Assembly: GCA_007571275.1 (NCBI GenBank)
Contig: RKRS01000215.1
Span: forward strand, 1 to 7,358
Direction: 5' to 3'
DNA from: Dehalococcoidia bacterium
GTDB taxonomy: Bacteria > Chloroflexota > Dehalococcoidia > Bin125
Length of the DNA stretch: 7,358 nt
Part shown: positions 7,110-7,358 of the stretch, piece by piece
Layout of the letters: each line of letters opens with the position of its first letter
Position numbering within the stretch: position 1 is the first letter of the stretch
The notes under the pieces: model-generated
What the model saw: only the letters and a program-made list of their open reading frames with translations
The model's database searches: none
What the model was told of the DNA's origin: nothing
Translations under genes and position numbers: made by a program

Positions 7110-7150
7110 CCCCTCTCGAATTCCCGCCTACGCGGGAACGACGGGAGGGG
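7110..7150 (+). repeat. Palindromic repeat element, TTCCCGC/GCGGGAA type
   Basis: A perfect 7-base stem TTCCCGC (7121-7127) / GCGGGAA (7132-7138) with a CTAC loop is extended by TCG/CGA (7116-7118 with 7139-7141) and by CCCCTC/GAGGGG (7110-7115 with 7145-7150), separated by small bulges. That gives about 16 base pairs. The core resembles the dispersed GTCATTCCCGC...GCGGGAA repeats found in many high-GC genomes, and CGTCATC precedes it here. It lies 24 bases after the amidohydrolase stop. No T tract follows, so an intrinsic terminator is not supported, though such structures may stabilise mRNA 3' ends. Confidence 0.65.
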
Positions 7151-7186
7151 CAGGCGCCGCTCTCAAACCTGCGCGGGGCATGTCCT

Positions 7187-7230
7187 ACACCTCCCCCGCT
7201 GGGGGAGGTGTCACGAAGTGACGGAGGGGG
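7187..7230 (+). repeat. REP-like double-hairpin repeat, CCTCCCCC-GCT-GGGGGAGG type
   Basis: An 11-base perfect stem ACACCTCCCCC (7187-7197) / GGGGGAGGTGT (7201-7211) with a 3-base GCT loop is followed directly by a second stem GTCAC (7210-7214) / GTGAC (7218-7222) with a GAA loop, then a G-rich tail GGAGGGGG (7223-7230). The second stem shares GT with the first arm, so the two hairpins compete or stack. The arrangement recalls the dispersed CCTCCCCCGCTGGGGGAGG elements I know from intergenic regions of various bacteria. The family name and copy number in this genome cannot be told from one window. Confidence 0.65.
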
Positions 7231-7252
7231 CTGCAGCCTACCGAGCACTGAT

Positions 7253-7271
7253 CACCTCCCCCACGCAGTGG
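7253..7271 (+). repeat. Second copy of the CACCTCCCCC arm (degenerate repeat end)
   Basis: CACCTCCCCC at 7253-7262 repeats exactly the left arm at 7188-7197, 65 bases away, and is complementary to 7201-7210. It is followed by a small stem CCAC/GTGG (7261-7264 with 7268-7271). It may be a decayed partner element or the outer border of a larger composite repeat. The rest of the 7086-7296 spacer shows no coding pattern. Confidence 0.4.
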
Positions 7272-7296
7272 AGACTAGATCTGGAGAGCACGAACG

Positions 7297-7358
7297 ATGG
7301 ACATCAACGGCAAAGTCGCGGTCGTCACCGGATCGTCCTCAGGGGTGGGCGCAGCGAC
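7297..7358 (+). CDS. Short-chain dehydrogenase/reductase, N-terminus only (3' end beyond window)
   Basis: The frame from ATG 7297 reads MDINGKVAVVTGSSSGVGAA and runs off the window. GKVAVVTG followed by the glycine-rich TGxxxGxG nucleotide-binding turn (TGSSSGVG, residues 11-18) is the classic start of an SDR Rossmann fold that binds NAD(P)H. GGAG at 7283-7286, ten bases upstream, is an acceptable if slightly distant ribosome site. Only about 20 of the usual 250 residues are visible, so the subfamily and substrate are unknown. It has the same direction as the amidohydrolase but is separated from it by the repeat-bearing spacer. Confidence 0.85.
   Translation, partial: MDINGKVAVVTGSSSGVGAA

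Noticed and set aside
7110..7150. Intrinsic terminator of the amidohydrolase gene
   Set aside because: The stem is strong, but the bases after it are CAGGCGCC rather than a T run; it fits a dispersed repeat better.
7086..7296. CRISPR array or tRNA in the repeat-bearing spacer
   Set aside because: There are no regularly spaced direct repeats with unique spacers, and the hairpins do not form a tRNA cloverleaf with the conserved T and D loops.

Overview
The window is high-GC bacterial chromosome (about 60% or more G+C by eye). It is packed with genes on the + strand, and no credible gene is read from the - strand. The lineage cannot be fixed from sequence alone. The gene order, the residue style of PyrH, Frr and RseP, and the neighbouring amidohydrolase and SDR genes make me favour a Chloroflexota (Thermomicrobia- or SAR202-like) bacterium. 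That is an inference from family resemblance, not a search result.

Bases 1 to 5797 hold the widespread housekeeping cluster pyrH (cut by the left edge), frr, uppS, cdsA, dxr, rseP. The genes are nearly contiguous: gaps of 27, 3 and 29 bases, and overlaps of 11 bases (uppS/cdsA) and 13 bases (cdsA/dxr). This looks like one transcript with translational coupling. It joins UMP phosphorylation, ribosome recycling, cis-polyprenyl diphosphate synthesis (the cell-wall lipid carrier), CDP-diacylglycerol synthesis, the first committed step of the MEP isoprenoid pathway (which supplies UppS), and an intramembrane site-2 protease.

The most unusual object is the protease. RseP is 570 residues, against roughly 350-450 for most relatives. 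It keeps the HELGH and NILPLPMLDGG active-site motifs but carries two additions. One is an extra PDZ-like domain between the first and second membrane segments, a region normally cytosolic. The other is a tandem pair of LysM-like repeats (46 residues each, alignable without gaps) between the usual PDZ domain and the third membrane segment.

Bases 5798 to 7085 leave the housekeeping cluster. After a 94-base spacer comes a 397-residue metal-dependent amidohydrolase (amidohydrolase-2 family) with a strong Shine-Dalgarno sequence. Bases 7086 to 7296 are a 211-base non-coding stretch with two different GC-rich palindromic repeat elements. The start of a short-chain dehydrogenase/reductase gene runs off the right edge at 7297. 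The amidohydrolase and SDR suggest accessory catabolic metabolism, but no substrate can be read from the sequence.
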